Part shown: positions 1 to 5,969 of the stretch, piece by piece
Layout: every line of letters begins with the position of its first letter
Numbering within the stretch: the stretch's first letter is position 1
Source: SZUA-448 sp964602475
Lineage (GTDB): Bacteria > Bacillota > Clostridia > Lachnospirales > Lachnospiraceae
Direction of reading: 5' to 3'
Assembly (NCBI GenBank): GCA_964602475.1
Contig: CAZRRN010000091.1
Location: 1-6,016, forward strand
Length of the DNA stretch: 6,016 nt
Program-made: the position numbers and the translations under genes
Notes under the pieces: model-generated
Seen by the model: only the letters and a program-made list of their open reading frames with translations
The model's database searches: none
Told to the model about the DNA's origin: nothing

Positions 1-404
1 CTTACGATAATAAAATCAAGTCCTCTGTCTACTATGGATTTTTTGAGTGGTGAGGCACCTGCAAGCTGCGGCCATATTTTTGCAGGACGGTTATTACTGT
101 ATACTCCCATCCCCGCGCGAAGACGAAGAAGTCCTTTTTCAGGACGTTTATCTCCCGGAACATTATCCCATTTGTTGCCTCCCACCGCACCGAGCAGAAC
201 ACTGTCGGATTCTATGCATTTTTTAAGCATATCTTCAGGAAGCGGATCACCGTACTTATCAATGGCACAGCCACCCATATCAACATCTGTATATGAGAAG
301 GTGTGTCCGTAAAGCTTCGCAATTCTGTCAAGCACAAGAATGGCCTGATCTATGATTTCCGGACCTATCCCATCCCCGCGGATAACAGCAATGTTTTTAT
401 TCAT
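1..404 (-). CDS. leuB: 3-isopropylmalate dehydrogenase, N-terminal part (cut by window edge)
   Basis: Catalyses the NAD-dependent oxidative decarboxylation of 3-isopropylmalate to 2-oxoisocaproate, the third step of the leucine branch, in the cytoplasm. The first 134 codons are visible; the family is usually about 350-360 residues, so roughly 60% lies beyond the left edge. Translated residues show the nucleotide-site motif GDGIGPEI (10-17), SDSVLLGAVGGNKWD (66-80), and KRPEKGLLRLRAGMG followed by NNRP (86-107). R96 and R106 match the arginines that hold the malate part of the substrate in this family. The start is the ATG at 404-402, with AAAGGAGG 6 nt upstream. It overlaps the leuD stop by 8 nt (ATGAATAA), so translational coupling is likely. 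The frame is open to the edge with no defect. Isocitrate or homoisocitrate dehydrogenase relatives share parts of this pattern, but gene context and the KRPEKGLL segment favour LeuB. Confidence 0.96.
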   Translation of the reverse strand, partial: MNKNIAVIRGDGIGPEIIDQAILVLDRIAKLYGHTFSYTDVDMGGCAIDKYGDPLPEDMLKKCIESDSVLLGAVGGNKWDNVPGDKRPEKGLLRLRAGMGVYSNNRPAKIWPQLAGASPLKKSIVDRGLDFIIV

Positions 405-891
405 CTTCAGCCTCCTTTAATGATGCAAGCAGTCCGCCGCACTTTATAATATTCTGAATAAAAGGCGGAAACGGCTGTGCCATATAGTTTTTGCCTGTAG
501 TAATATTTCTGATTTCTCCTGTATCAAAATTGACTGAAACCTCATCGCCTGCGCTGATTTCCTCTGCTGCCTGCTCGCATTCAAGAATAGGAAGTCCGAT
601 ATTTATAGCATTTCGGTAAAAAATTCTTGCAAAGCTTTTGGCAATTACACAGCCTATACCGCATGTCTTTATAACAAGAGGTGCGTGCTCTCTTGACGAA
701 CCACAGCCGAAATTCCAGCCTGCCACAATTATGTCACCTTTTTTTACATTGTTTACGAATTTTCCGTCAATATCCTCCATGCAGTGAAGTGCAAGCTCTG
801 CCGCATCGGAGGTATTCAGATAACGTGCAGGAATTATGACATCTGTATCAACATTATCCATGTATTTAAAAGCTTTTCCCTGTGTATTCAT
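397..891 (-). CDS. leuD: 3-isopropylmalate dehydratase small subunit
   Basis: Small (swivel-domain) subunit of isopropylmalate isomerase; with LeuC it interconverts 2- and 3-isopropylmalate through dehydration and rehydration. It has 164 residues, the short form common in Clostridia and archaea rather than the roughly 200-residue enterobacterial form. Visible motifs are DNVDTDVIIPARYLNT (12-27), the swivel-domain signature NFGCGSSREHAP (60-71) and FARIFYRNAIN (88-98). The tetrapeptide after PAR (YLNT, 24-27) lies in the loop that in this family influences substrate choice between isopropylmalate and homoaconitate; neighbours leuA, leuC and leuB make the leucine role by far the likelier. The ATG at 891-889 is preceded by GGGAGG, which lies in the last codons of leuC about 9-10 nt upstream. 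Only 5 nt separate it from leuC. No oddities. Confidence 0.97.
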   Translation of the reverse strand: MNTQGKAFKYMDNVDTDVIIPARYLNTSDAAELALHCMEDIDGKFVNNVKKGDIIVAGWNFGCGSSREHAPLVIKTCGIGCVIAKSFARIFYRNAINIGLPILECEQAAEEISAGDEVSVNFDTGEIRNITTGKNYMAQPFPPFIQNIIKCGGLLASLKEAEDE

Positions 892-896
892 CTTTA

Positions 897-2156
897 CTAA
901 GCCTCCCTGTATTCCGTGATATAGCCTGCAATTGCACTGGCTGCCGCTGTAAATGGTGATGCAAGGTAAACCTCACTGTCTACATGACCCATTCTTCCTA
1001 CAAAATTACGGTTGGTTGTTGCGATACAGCGTTCGCCTGCTGCAAGAATACCCATATATCCTCCAAGACACGGTCCGCATGTCGGTGTGGATACAACCGC
1101 ACCTGAGTCAATAAATGCTGTCACATATCCTCGTTCTACACATTCACGATAAATCTGCATAGTTGCAGGAATTATAATACAGCGAACATTATCAGCAATT
1201 TTTTTGCCTTTAAGGATTTTATAAGTCGCCTCCATATCTTCCATTCGTCCGTTTGTACAGCTGCCGATAACAACCTGATCAATCTTTATGTTGTTAAGTT
1301 CATCTGCATTTCTTGTGTTTTCAGGAAGGTGAGGACAGCTTACAGTCGGTCTTATCTTTGAAAGATCTATTTCATATGTCTTTTCATATTCCGCATCCTC
1401 ATCAGCCTCATAGATGACAGGCTTTCTCTCACAGCGGTTTTTCATATACTCTGTTGTTTTTTCATCAACAGAGAAGATTCCGTTTTTAGCACCTGCTTCA
1501 ATAGCCATGTTACAGATACAGAGACGGTCGTCAATAGAAAGTCCATGCACACCCTCACCTGTAAATTCCATGCTTTTATATAATGCACCGTCAACGCCTA
1601 TCATACCGATAATTGAAAGAATTACATCCTTTCCGCTGCAGTTATAAGGAAGCTTTCCTGTCAGTTTGAAGCGAATAGCGGACGGCACTTTAAACCATGC
1701 CATACCTGTCGCCATACCAGCAGCCATATCAGTGCTGCCTACTCCTGTTGAAAATGCACCAAGAGCACCATATGTGCAGGTATGACTGTCAGCCCCGATT
1801 ATACAGTCGCCTGCCGTTACAACACCCTGTTCAGGAAGAAGAGCATGCTCTATTCCCATTTTGCCGACATCATAGAAATGACTTATACAGTGATCGCATG
1901 CAAATTCTCTGCATGTTTTTGACTGCTCGGCTGCCTTTATATCCTTGTTAGGAACAAAGTGGTCCAGAACAATTGCAATGCGTTCCTTGTCAAAAACTTT
2001 ATCAAATCCGGCTTTTCTGAACTCATTTACAGCAACAGGTGTTGTAATATCATTTCCGAGAACAATGTCAAGTCTGGCATTAATAAGCTGTCCTGCACTC
2101 ACAACATCAAGCCCTGCGTGTGCAGCAAGAATTTTCTGAGACATCGTCATTCCCAT
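897..2156 (-). CDS. leuC: 3-isopropylmalate dehydratase large subunit
   Basis: Catalytic, iron-sulfur subunit of isopropylmalate isomerase in the aconitase superfamily, partner of LeuD. It has 419 residues, the shorter LeuC form, against about 466 in E. coli. The [4Fe-4S] ligands are visible as C300 in GSCTNGR (298-304) and as C360 and C363 in PTCGPC (358-363). Other family blocks are LGNDITTP (33-40), GADSHTCTYGALGAFSTGVG (121-140) and NRNFVGRMGH (382-391). The N-terminal MGMTMSQKILAAHAG is typical of clostridial LeuC, which supports the ATG at 2156-2154; AAAGGAGG lies 9 nt upstream inside the last leuA codons. Two bases separate it from the leuA stop; the gene ends in TAG. A homoaconitase large subunit would look similar, but this operon contains a full leucine set and no lysine-pathway genes. 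Confidence 0.97.
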   Translation of the reverse strand: MGMTMSQKILAAHAGLDVVSAGQLINARLDIVLGNDITTPVAVNEFRKAGFDKVFDKERIAIVLDHFVPNKDIKAAEQSKTCREFACDHCISHFYDVGKMGIEHALLPEQGVVTAGDCIIGADSHTCTYGALGAFSTGVGSTDMAAGMATGMAWFKVPSAIRFKLTGKLPYNCSGKDVILSIIGMIGVDGALYKSMEFTGEGVHGLSIDDRLCICNMAIEAGAKNGIFSVDEKTTEYMKNRCERKPVIYEADEDAEYEKTYEIDLSKIRPTVSCPHLPENTRNADELNNIKIDQVVIGSCTNGRMEDMEATYKILKGKKIADNVRCIIIPATMQIYRECVERGYVTAFIDSGAVVSTPTCGPCLGGYMGILAAGERCIATTNRNFVGRMGHVDSEVYLASPFTAAASAIAGYITEYREA

Positions 2157-2158
2157 TA

Positions 2159-3832
2159 TTAACTTCCTCCTTTAGTCATGTTGTGATATGCGCTGAGAAG
2201 TGCGTTTGTACTTGCCTTAATAATATCCGTATCAGTGCTGGCACCCCAGAACATTTCACCGTTTTCATTTTCAAGTCCGATATACGAAGCAGCTACACTC
2301 TGAGAACCCTGCCCCTGCAGACTGTGCTGAGAAAATACCTGCAGGTGGTACTGGTTACCTGTATATGCTTTTAATGCATTATTAATAGCATTGAGCGAAC
2401 CGTTGCCCTCTTCTTCCATTTCGGTTTCAACGCCGTTCTGCATAAATGTGATATTAATTTTTACAGTCTGATTTTCACGCATAAAATCGAAATCAGTTAC
2501 TGTTATATCACTGTCAATGTTGAGATAATTTTCTGTAAATATTTTGAGAACATCATCAGGCTTGAGTTCCTTATGTTCACGGTCAGATATACTCTTGCAC
2601 ATGTAACTTAAATGCTCACGCATTTTAGCCGGCAGCACATAGCCGTATGTATATTCGAGCAGATATCCGATTCCGCCCTTGCCTGACTGTGAATTAACAC
2701 GTATTACATCTGCATCATATGTACGTCCTATATCCTGTGGATCAATAGGAATATACGGTACAGACCATTCGCAAAGCTGGTTCTTGCATCTGTATTTCAT
2801 ACCCTTGGCAATAGCATCCTGATGGCTTCCTGAAAAGGCTGCAAACACAAGTGCTCCTGCATATGGGGCACGTGCATATACATTCATGCGTGTGCATTTT
2901 TCGTATTTTTCAACCAGATAAGGAATATCGGATAAGTCAAGCCCGGGATCAACACCGTGCGAATACATATTCATAGCAAGCGTGATAATATCAACATTTC
3001 CGGTTCTCTCCCCGTTTCCGAACAGGGTTCCCTCTACACGTTCAGCACCTGCTAAAAGTGCAAGCTCTGTATCTGCAACACCGGTGCCTCTGTCATTATG
3101 AGGGTGGAGTGAAAGCGTTACAAACTCCCTGTATTTGAGGTTTCGGCTTATATATTCTACCTGACCTGCGTAAATGTGCGGAAGGCTCATTTCAACCGTT
3201 GCAGGGAGATTTATGATAACATTATTGCTTTCTGAAGGTTCAAGAACATCAAGAACTGCATTACACACCTCAAGTGCATATTCAGGCTCGGTTCCTGTGA
3301 AGCTTTCAGGTGAATATTCAAAACGGAAGTTTCCCTCATATTCAGATGCTAATTTCTTGACCAGCTTTGCTCCGTCAACAGCTATCTGCTTGATTTCATC
3401 TCTTGATTTTTTGAAAACCTGTTCACGCTGAGCAACACTTACAGAATTATAGAAGTGGATTATTGCACTCGGAGCGCCCTTGCAGGCTTCAAAGGTTTTA
3501 CGTATAATGTGTTCACGGCACTGAGTAAGAACCTGAACCGAAACATCCGGAGGAATCATATTGTTATCAATAAGTGTACGGAGAAATTCATATTCAGTAT
3601 CGCTTGCCGCCGGAAAACCTACTTCTATTTCCTTGAAACCAACATCAAGTAAAACTTTGTAGTACTCCAGCTTTTCCTCGAGGCTCATAGGAATAATAAG
3701 ACTCTGGTTTCCGTCCCTCATATCCACGCTGCACCACACAGGCGGTTTTTCTATGTGGTCACACCCGACCCATTCATTAAATTCTTTTGGTGCAGGGTAA
3801 TAACCTATTTTGTATTTCTTTGCATCCATCAT
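2159..3832 (-). CDS. leuA: 2-isopropylmalate synthase, long (yeast/actinobacterial) type
   Basis: Condenses acetyl-CoA with 2-oxoisovalerate, the committed and normally leucine-inhibited step of leucine synthesis. It has 557 residues in three parts. A TIM-barrel (about 30-310) carries R39 and D40 in the DMRDGNQSL block, E176 in SPESFTG, HPHNDRGTG (243-251; H243 and H245 as metal ligands with D40) and GNGERTGN (272-279). A linker region follows, with H337 in SGSHQD and VNSQSGKGGIGY (379-390). The C-terminal regulatory domain (about 440-550) includes GQGSQSVAASYIGL (507-520). Spacing of D40, E176, H243, H245 and H337 fits a constant offset to the Mycobacterium tuberculosis enzyme as I recall it (D81, E218, H285, H287, H379). 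Length and the N-terminal extension place it with the long type, not the 510-520 residue E. coli-type LeuA. The first ATG (3832-3830) is used here; the second ATG follows directly, so a one-residue shift is possible. An AAAGGAG site sits 11 nt upstream, within the end of ridA. One base separates the genes. Confidence 0.95.
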   Translation of the reverse strand: MMDAKKYKIGYYPAPKEFNEWVGCDHIEKPPVWCSVDMRDGNQSLIIPMSLEEKLEYYKVLLDVGFKEIEVGFPAASDTEYEFLRTLIDNNMIPPDVSVQVLTQCREHIIRKTFEACKGAPSAIIHFYNSVSVAQREQVFKKSRDEIKQIAVDGAKLVKKLASEYEGNFRFEYSPESFTGTEPEYALEVCNAVLDVLEPSESNNVIINLPATVEMSLPHIYAGQVEYISRNLKYREFVTLSLHPHNDRGTGVADTELALLAGAERVEGTLFGNGERTGNVDIITLAMNMYSHGVDPGLDLSDIPYLVEKYEKCTRMNVYARAPYAGALVFAAFSGSHQDAIAKGMKYRCKNQLCEWSVPYIPIDPQDIGRTYDADVIRVNSQSGKGGIGYLLEYTYGYVLPAKMREHLSYMCKSISDREHKELKPDDVLKIFTENYLNIDSDITVTDFDFMRENQTVKINITFMQNGVETEMEEEGNGSLNAINNALKAYTGNQYHLQVFSQHSLQGQGSQSVAASYIGLENENGEMFWGASTDTDIIKASTNALLSAYHNMTKGGS

Positions 3833-3833
3833 T

Positions 3834-4217
3834 TTAAATACAGCTCCTTTCTGCTATAACATCAATTTCAACTAAAACGTCCTTAGGAAGTCTTGAAACC
3901 TCCACACAGGAACGTGCGGGCTTTCCGGTAAAATATTCACCGTATATCTCGTTAAATCTTGCAAAATTATTCATGTCACTTAAAAAACATGAGGTCTTTA
4001 CCACAGTTTCAAGGCTTCCGCCTGCGGCAGAAAGAACTGCTTTAAGGTTCTCACATACTCTGCGGGTCTGTTCATCAATATTTTCACCTGTAACACTTCC
4101 TGTTTCAGGATCAAGTGAAATCTGACCCGATGTAAAAATCAGATTTTCGGAGCAGACAGCCTGTGAATAAGGTCCTATCGCTTTCGGCGCATTTTCTGTG
4201 TTAATCAGTTCACTCAT
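3834..4217 (-). CDS. ridA: RidA family reactive enamine/imine deaminase
   Basis: A 127-residue protein of the RidA (YjgF/YER057c/UK114) family, which acts as a small cytoplasmic trimer. Family members hydrolyse 2-aminoacrylate and 2-aminocrotonate, the unstable enamine/imine intermediates released by PLP-dependent serine/threonine dehydratases, giving 2-oxoacids and ammonia. Conserved pieces visible are GPYSQAV (15-21), FTSGQISLDPETG (28-40) and ARSCVEVSRLPKDVLVEIDVIA (101-122, given as its flanking landmarks). R102 corresponds to the substrate-carboxylate-binding arginine (R105 in E. coli RidA) and E117 to the conserved glutamate; both are needed for deaminase activity in the active subfamily. 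It starts 19 nt after ilvA stops, with GAGG about 8 nt before the ATG. Position directly behind ilvA supports a protective or rate-assisting role on the threonine dehydratase product. All active-site residues I can check are present, so a true RidA is more likely than an inactive Rid2-Rid7 relative. Confidence 0.93.
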   Translation of the reverse strand: MSELINTENAPKAIGPYSQAVCSENLIFTSGQISLDPETGSVTGENIDEQTRRVCENLKAVLSAAGGSLETVVKTSCFLSDMNNFARFNEIYGEYFTGKPARSCVEVSRLPKDVLVEIDVIAERSCI

Positions 4218-4236
4218 ATCAGTTTCCTCACTTCAT

Positions 4237-5427
4237 TTATAATATTTTAAAGCCTTCATCACGCAATAACTGCGTGATTGTCTGAATATGCTCGTAATCT
4301 CTTGTTTCCATTTCGATTCTAAGGAAGCATCCGTTTACGCTCTCGGTATTACCTTTCTGGTAATGTACACCTGTTACATTTGCACCGTTGTCAGCGATAA
4401 TTTTTGAAATATCCTTGAGCTGACCAGGTTTATCAATAAGCTCAATCAAAAGGTTTGACGAACGTCCTGATTTAAAGAGTCCTCGTTCGATTACTCTAGA
4501 AAGACTTGTTACATCGATATTTCCACCTGAAACGATACTTACAACACGCTTTCCTTTCAATGAAAACTTATCAAACATAACCGCAGCAACAGCTGCTGCA
4601 CCCGCACCCTCGGCAATCATTTTCTGTTTTTCAATCAGTCCCAGAATTGCTGAGGCAACCTCGTCGTCTGTAACAAGCGCAATATCATCAACATATTCGC
4701 TTACATATCTGAATGTATTCTCCCCCGGCTGCTTTACAGCGATACCATCAGCTATGGTCTGGACATTCCTCAGACATTCAATACTGTTGCATTTTACCGA
4801 ATCATACATACTTGGCGCTCCGACAACCTGAACTCCGTAGATTTTAACAGACGGTTTTATCTGCTTTGCTGTAAATGCGATACCGGAAATAAGTCCGCCT
4901 CCACCTATAGGAACCACAATAGCATCGATATTTTCCAATTCATTAAGGACCTCAAGGGCTATTGTCCCCTGCCCTGCAATCACATTTTCATCGTCAAACG
5001 GGTGTACAAATGTATAACCTTCGCTGTCCCTTAGTTCTAAAGCCTTTTTGTATGCATCATCATAGCAGCCCTTTACAAGACATACCTCAGCGCCAAAGCT
5101 CTTCGTTGCCTCGATTTTTGAAAGCGGTGCGGTATCGGGCAAACAGATAAGTGATTTTATACCGCTTTTTGTAGCTGCAAGAGCAACACCCTGTGCATGA
5201 TTTCCTGCTGAACAGGCTATAACACCGTTTAATTTTTCTTCGTCTGACAGCATCGCAATTTTGTACGCAGAACCTCTTATTTTAAACGAGCCTGTGATCT
5301 GTAGGTTTTCCGGTTTAAGGAACAATTCACATTCAGGTGCAATGCCGTATGCACGGACAAGCTTGGTTTCCCTGATTATATTTTTCAATACTGACTGTGC
5401 ATTAAAAACCTTGTCAAGAGTTAGCAT
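4237..5427 (-). CDS. ilvA: Threonine dehydratase (threonine ammonia-lyase), single-ACT form
   Basis: PLP enzyme converting L-threonine to 2-oxobutyrate and ammonia, the committed step into isoleucine. From the chosen start it has 396 residues. The catalytic domain covers about 1-315: K49 in GSFKIRG is the PLP Schiff-base lysine, CSAGNHAQG (72-80) is the substrate loop, and the glycine loop IGGGGL (174-179) binds PLP phosphate. A single C-terminal ACT domain (about 325-396, starting NLLIELIDKPGQL) provides an effector site. This is the about 400-residue one-ACT form, between catabolic TdcB (about 330, no ACT) and E. coli IlvA (514, two ACT-like units). The same frame stays open to an ATG at 5592, but that extension runs through the terminator and T-box and cannot be coding in the read-through mRNA sense. 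The ATG at 5427 has AGGCGG 7 nt upstream and gives the family N-terminus. A second in-frame ATG at 5445 lacks a ribosome binding site. The leucine-pathway context and Ile-type T-box favour a biosynthetic role over a catabolic one. Confidence 0.95.
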   Translation of the reverse strand: MLTLDKVFNAQSVLKNIIRETKLVRAYGIAPECELFLKPENLQITGSFKIRGSAYKIAMLSDEEKLNGVIACSAGNHAQGVALAATKSGIKSLICLPDTAPLSKIEATKSFGAEVCLVKGCYDDAYKKALELRDSEGYTFVHPFDDENVIAGQGTIALEVLNELENIDAIVVPIGGGGLISGIAFTAKQIKPSVKIYGVQVVGAPSMYDSVKCNSIECLRNVQTIADGIAVKQPGENTFRYVSEYVDDIALVTDDEVASAILGLIEKQKMIAEGAGAAAVAAVMFDKFSLKGKRVVSIVSGGNIDVTSLSRVIERGLFKSGRSSNLLIELIDKPGQLKDISKIIADNGANVTGVHYQKGNTESVNGCFLRIEMETRDYEHIQTITQLLRDEGFKIL

Positions 5428-5434
5428 AAATATT

Positions 5435-5440
5435 CCGCCT
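5435..5440 (-). promoter_or_regulatory. Ribosome binding site of ilvA
   Basis: AGGCGG lies 7 nt before the ATG at 5427 and fixes the ilvA start. It is weaker than the AGGAGG sites of the downstream leu genes. The upstream in-frame ATGs at 5445 and 5592 have no comparable site, and both the 5592 start and the stretch behind it lie inside leader RNA structure. Confidence 0.75.
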
Positions 5441-5470
5441 TTCATTTTTGATTCTGCTTTATGAAGGGTT

Positions 5471-5520
5471 ATAAAAAGCAAAACACCCGTCTCAAAGTAT
5501 TTGTTACTTTGAGACGGGTG
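5471..5520 (-). terminator. Intrinsic terminator of the T-box leader
   Basis: A perfect 15-bp inverted repeat (5506-5520 against 5484-5498; the RNA stem begins CACCCGUCUCAAAGU) encloses a short A/U-rich loop and is followed by UUUUGCUUUUUAU. It lies between the T-box antiterminator and ilvA, so it is the conditional off state of the operon. The 5' stem arm contains CUCAAA (minus strand 5513-5508), which can pair instead with UUUGAG at 5554-5549 just before the UGGUACC bulge, so terminator and antiterminator are mutually exclusive. Confidence 0.96.
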
Positions 5521-5556
5521 TAATAATTTATATACACTCGCGGTACCACTCAAATT
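5508..5556 (-). promoter_or_regulatory. T-box antiterminator element
   Basis: The minus strand reads AAUUUGAGUGGUACCGCG at 5556-5539, the hallmark T-box sequence. UUUGAG can pair with CUCAAA from the terminator 5' arm, leaving the UGGUACC bulge (5548-5542) to pair with the acceptor end of an uncharged tRNA, and CG-rich bases after the bulge close the second helix. The variable base is U, which fits a discriminator A73, as expected for both tRNA-Leu and tRNA-Ile. It is the only such element in the leader. Confidence 0.93.
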
Positions 5557-5754
5557 GCGAATAAAAATCCGCCACTCTTCGAAGTCTATCAACTTCTATG
5601 CACTGACGCTGCATACGCGGGAAACGCCTACTCTGGAAAAACCATTTTGGGCTTCCGGCTCAGAAGGGATAAGTCATTAAGGAAGAATCATACCGATTTG
5701 CACCAACCATCGGCTCTCTGAAATGCTTCAGCCTTGACCGTCTTCGTCATAGCC
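5557..5754 (-). promoter_or_regulatory. Downstream T-box sensor unit, isoleucine-type (AUC specifier)
   Basis: Complete tRNA-sensing part of a T-box riboswitch, directly upstream of the antiterminator. Stem I spans 5754-5657 (98 nt): base helix GGCU/AGCC, kink-turn bases AUGAC and UGAG, then GAAG (5745-5742) paired with CUUC (5666-5663). With one spacer base before that helix, the specifier codon is AUC (5670-5668), isoleucine. The apical part has the AGAGAG and GAUG motifs and a CCGAU/AUCGG hairpin, as in canonical stem I. It continues with an AGUAGG stem II/S-turn motif (5632-5627), a UAUGCA/UGCAUA hairpin (5615-5597; likely the stem IIA/B region), a GAAGU/ACUUC hairpin (5596-5581) and a GCGGA/UUCGC hairpin (5572-5557). 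The AUC specifier suits ilvA. The base after the codon is C rather than the usual A, which slightly lowers confidence in the codon. Confidence 0.9.
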
Positions 5755-5938
5755 TTTTCTTTTCGAAGTCAATAAACCTCTATGCACTAACGTAGCATAC
5801 ACGGGATTCCTTACTGGGCTGTTAAACGGTTCAGGGCACCAACTCAGAGGTGAGAGATCTTTAAAGTGTTACATACCGATTTACATCAACCATCGGCTTT
5901 CTGAAATGTATTTACCTTGATCATTCCTCGTCATAGTT
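5578..5938 (-). repeat. Tandem 184-nt duplication of the T-box sensor
   Basis: Two head-to-tail copies, 5762-5938 and 5578-5754, are offset by exactly 184 nt at both ends. The apical stem I stretch (37 nt from CAUUUCAG) differs at 3 positions, and the later 38-nt block (5799-5762 against 5615-5578) at 6. The middle part, including specifier loop and stem II, has diverged more. This pattern fits an old internal duplication of a T-box followed by specialisation of the specifier codon. Confidence 0.9.
5762..5938 (-). promoter_or_regulatory. Upstream T-box sensor unit, leucine-type (CUC specifier), lacking its own antiterminator
   Basis: A second T-box sensor lies before the isoleucine-type unit. 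Stem I spans 5938-5841 (98 nt, the same length): base helix AACU/AGUU, kink-turn bases AUGAC and UGAG, and GAGG (5929-5926) paired with CCUC (5850-5847). The codon one base before that helix is CUC (5854-5852), leucine, followed by the expected A. Apical motifs (AGAAAG, GAUG, CCGAU/AUCGG) are kept. It also has an AGUAAGG motif, a UAUGC/GCAUA hairpin (5799-5781) and a GAGGU/ACUUC hairpin (5780-5766). No UGGNACC sequence and no terminator follow; the next unit begins within about 8 nt. Base changes in the two stem bases (GGCU/AGCC versus AACU/AGUU, GAAG/CUUC versus GAGG/CCUC) are compensatory, which argues that both are functional. Confidence 0.88.
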
Positions 5939-5940
5939 TT

Positions 5941-5956
5941 TAACAATTTTTTGTTA
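5941..5956 (-). other. Small inverted repeat at the 5' end of the leader RNA
   Basis: UAACAA, four A, then UUGUUA could form a 6-bp A/U-rich hairpin directly upstream of the first stem I, just after the predicted transcription start. It is too weak to be a terminator and no U-run follows. It may protect the 5' end or space the sensor from the promoter; a chance palindrome in A/T-rich DNA is equally possible. Confidence 0.35.
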
Positions 5957-5969
5957 TTTATTTTTTTAT

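Noticed and set aside
34..312. Plus-strand 92-residue open frame
   Set aside because: It lies antisense to the clearly coding leuB, is rich in Ser/Pro/Arg in the manner of shadow frames and shows no known motif.
1414..2374. Several plus-strand open frames of 64-84 residues over leuC and the end of leuA
   Set aside because: They overlap each other and strongly supported minus-strand genes, have no ribosome binding sites and no recognisable domains.
3174..3652. Plus-strand open frames of 85 and 65 residues inside leuA
   Set aside because: Antisense to conserved LeuA active-site segments; coding signal belongs to the minus strand.
4962..5464. Plus-strand open frames of 62 and 67 residues over ilvA
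   Set aside because: Antisense shadows of the ilvA catalytic domain and leader, without start signals.
5428..5592. N-terminal extension of ilvA to 451 residues from ATG 5592
   Set aside because: The stretch is the T-box antiterminator and terminator; it lacks a ribosome binding site and has no resemblance to threonine dehydratase. The family N-terminus begins at 5427.
5835..5841. UGGUGCC in the upstream T-box copy as a possible antiterminator bulge
   Set aside because: It differs from UGGNACC at a key base, sits directly after stem I rather than after the last hairpin, and no competing terminator follows.
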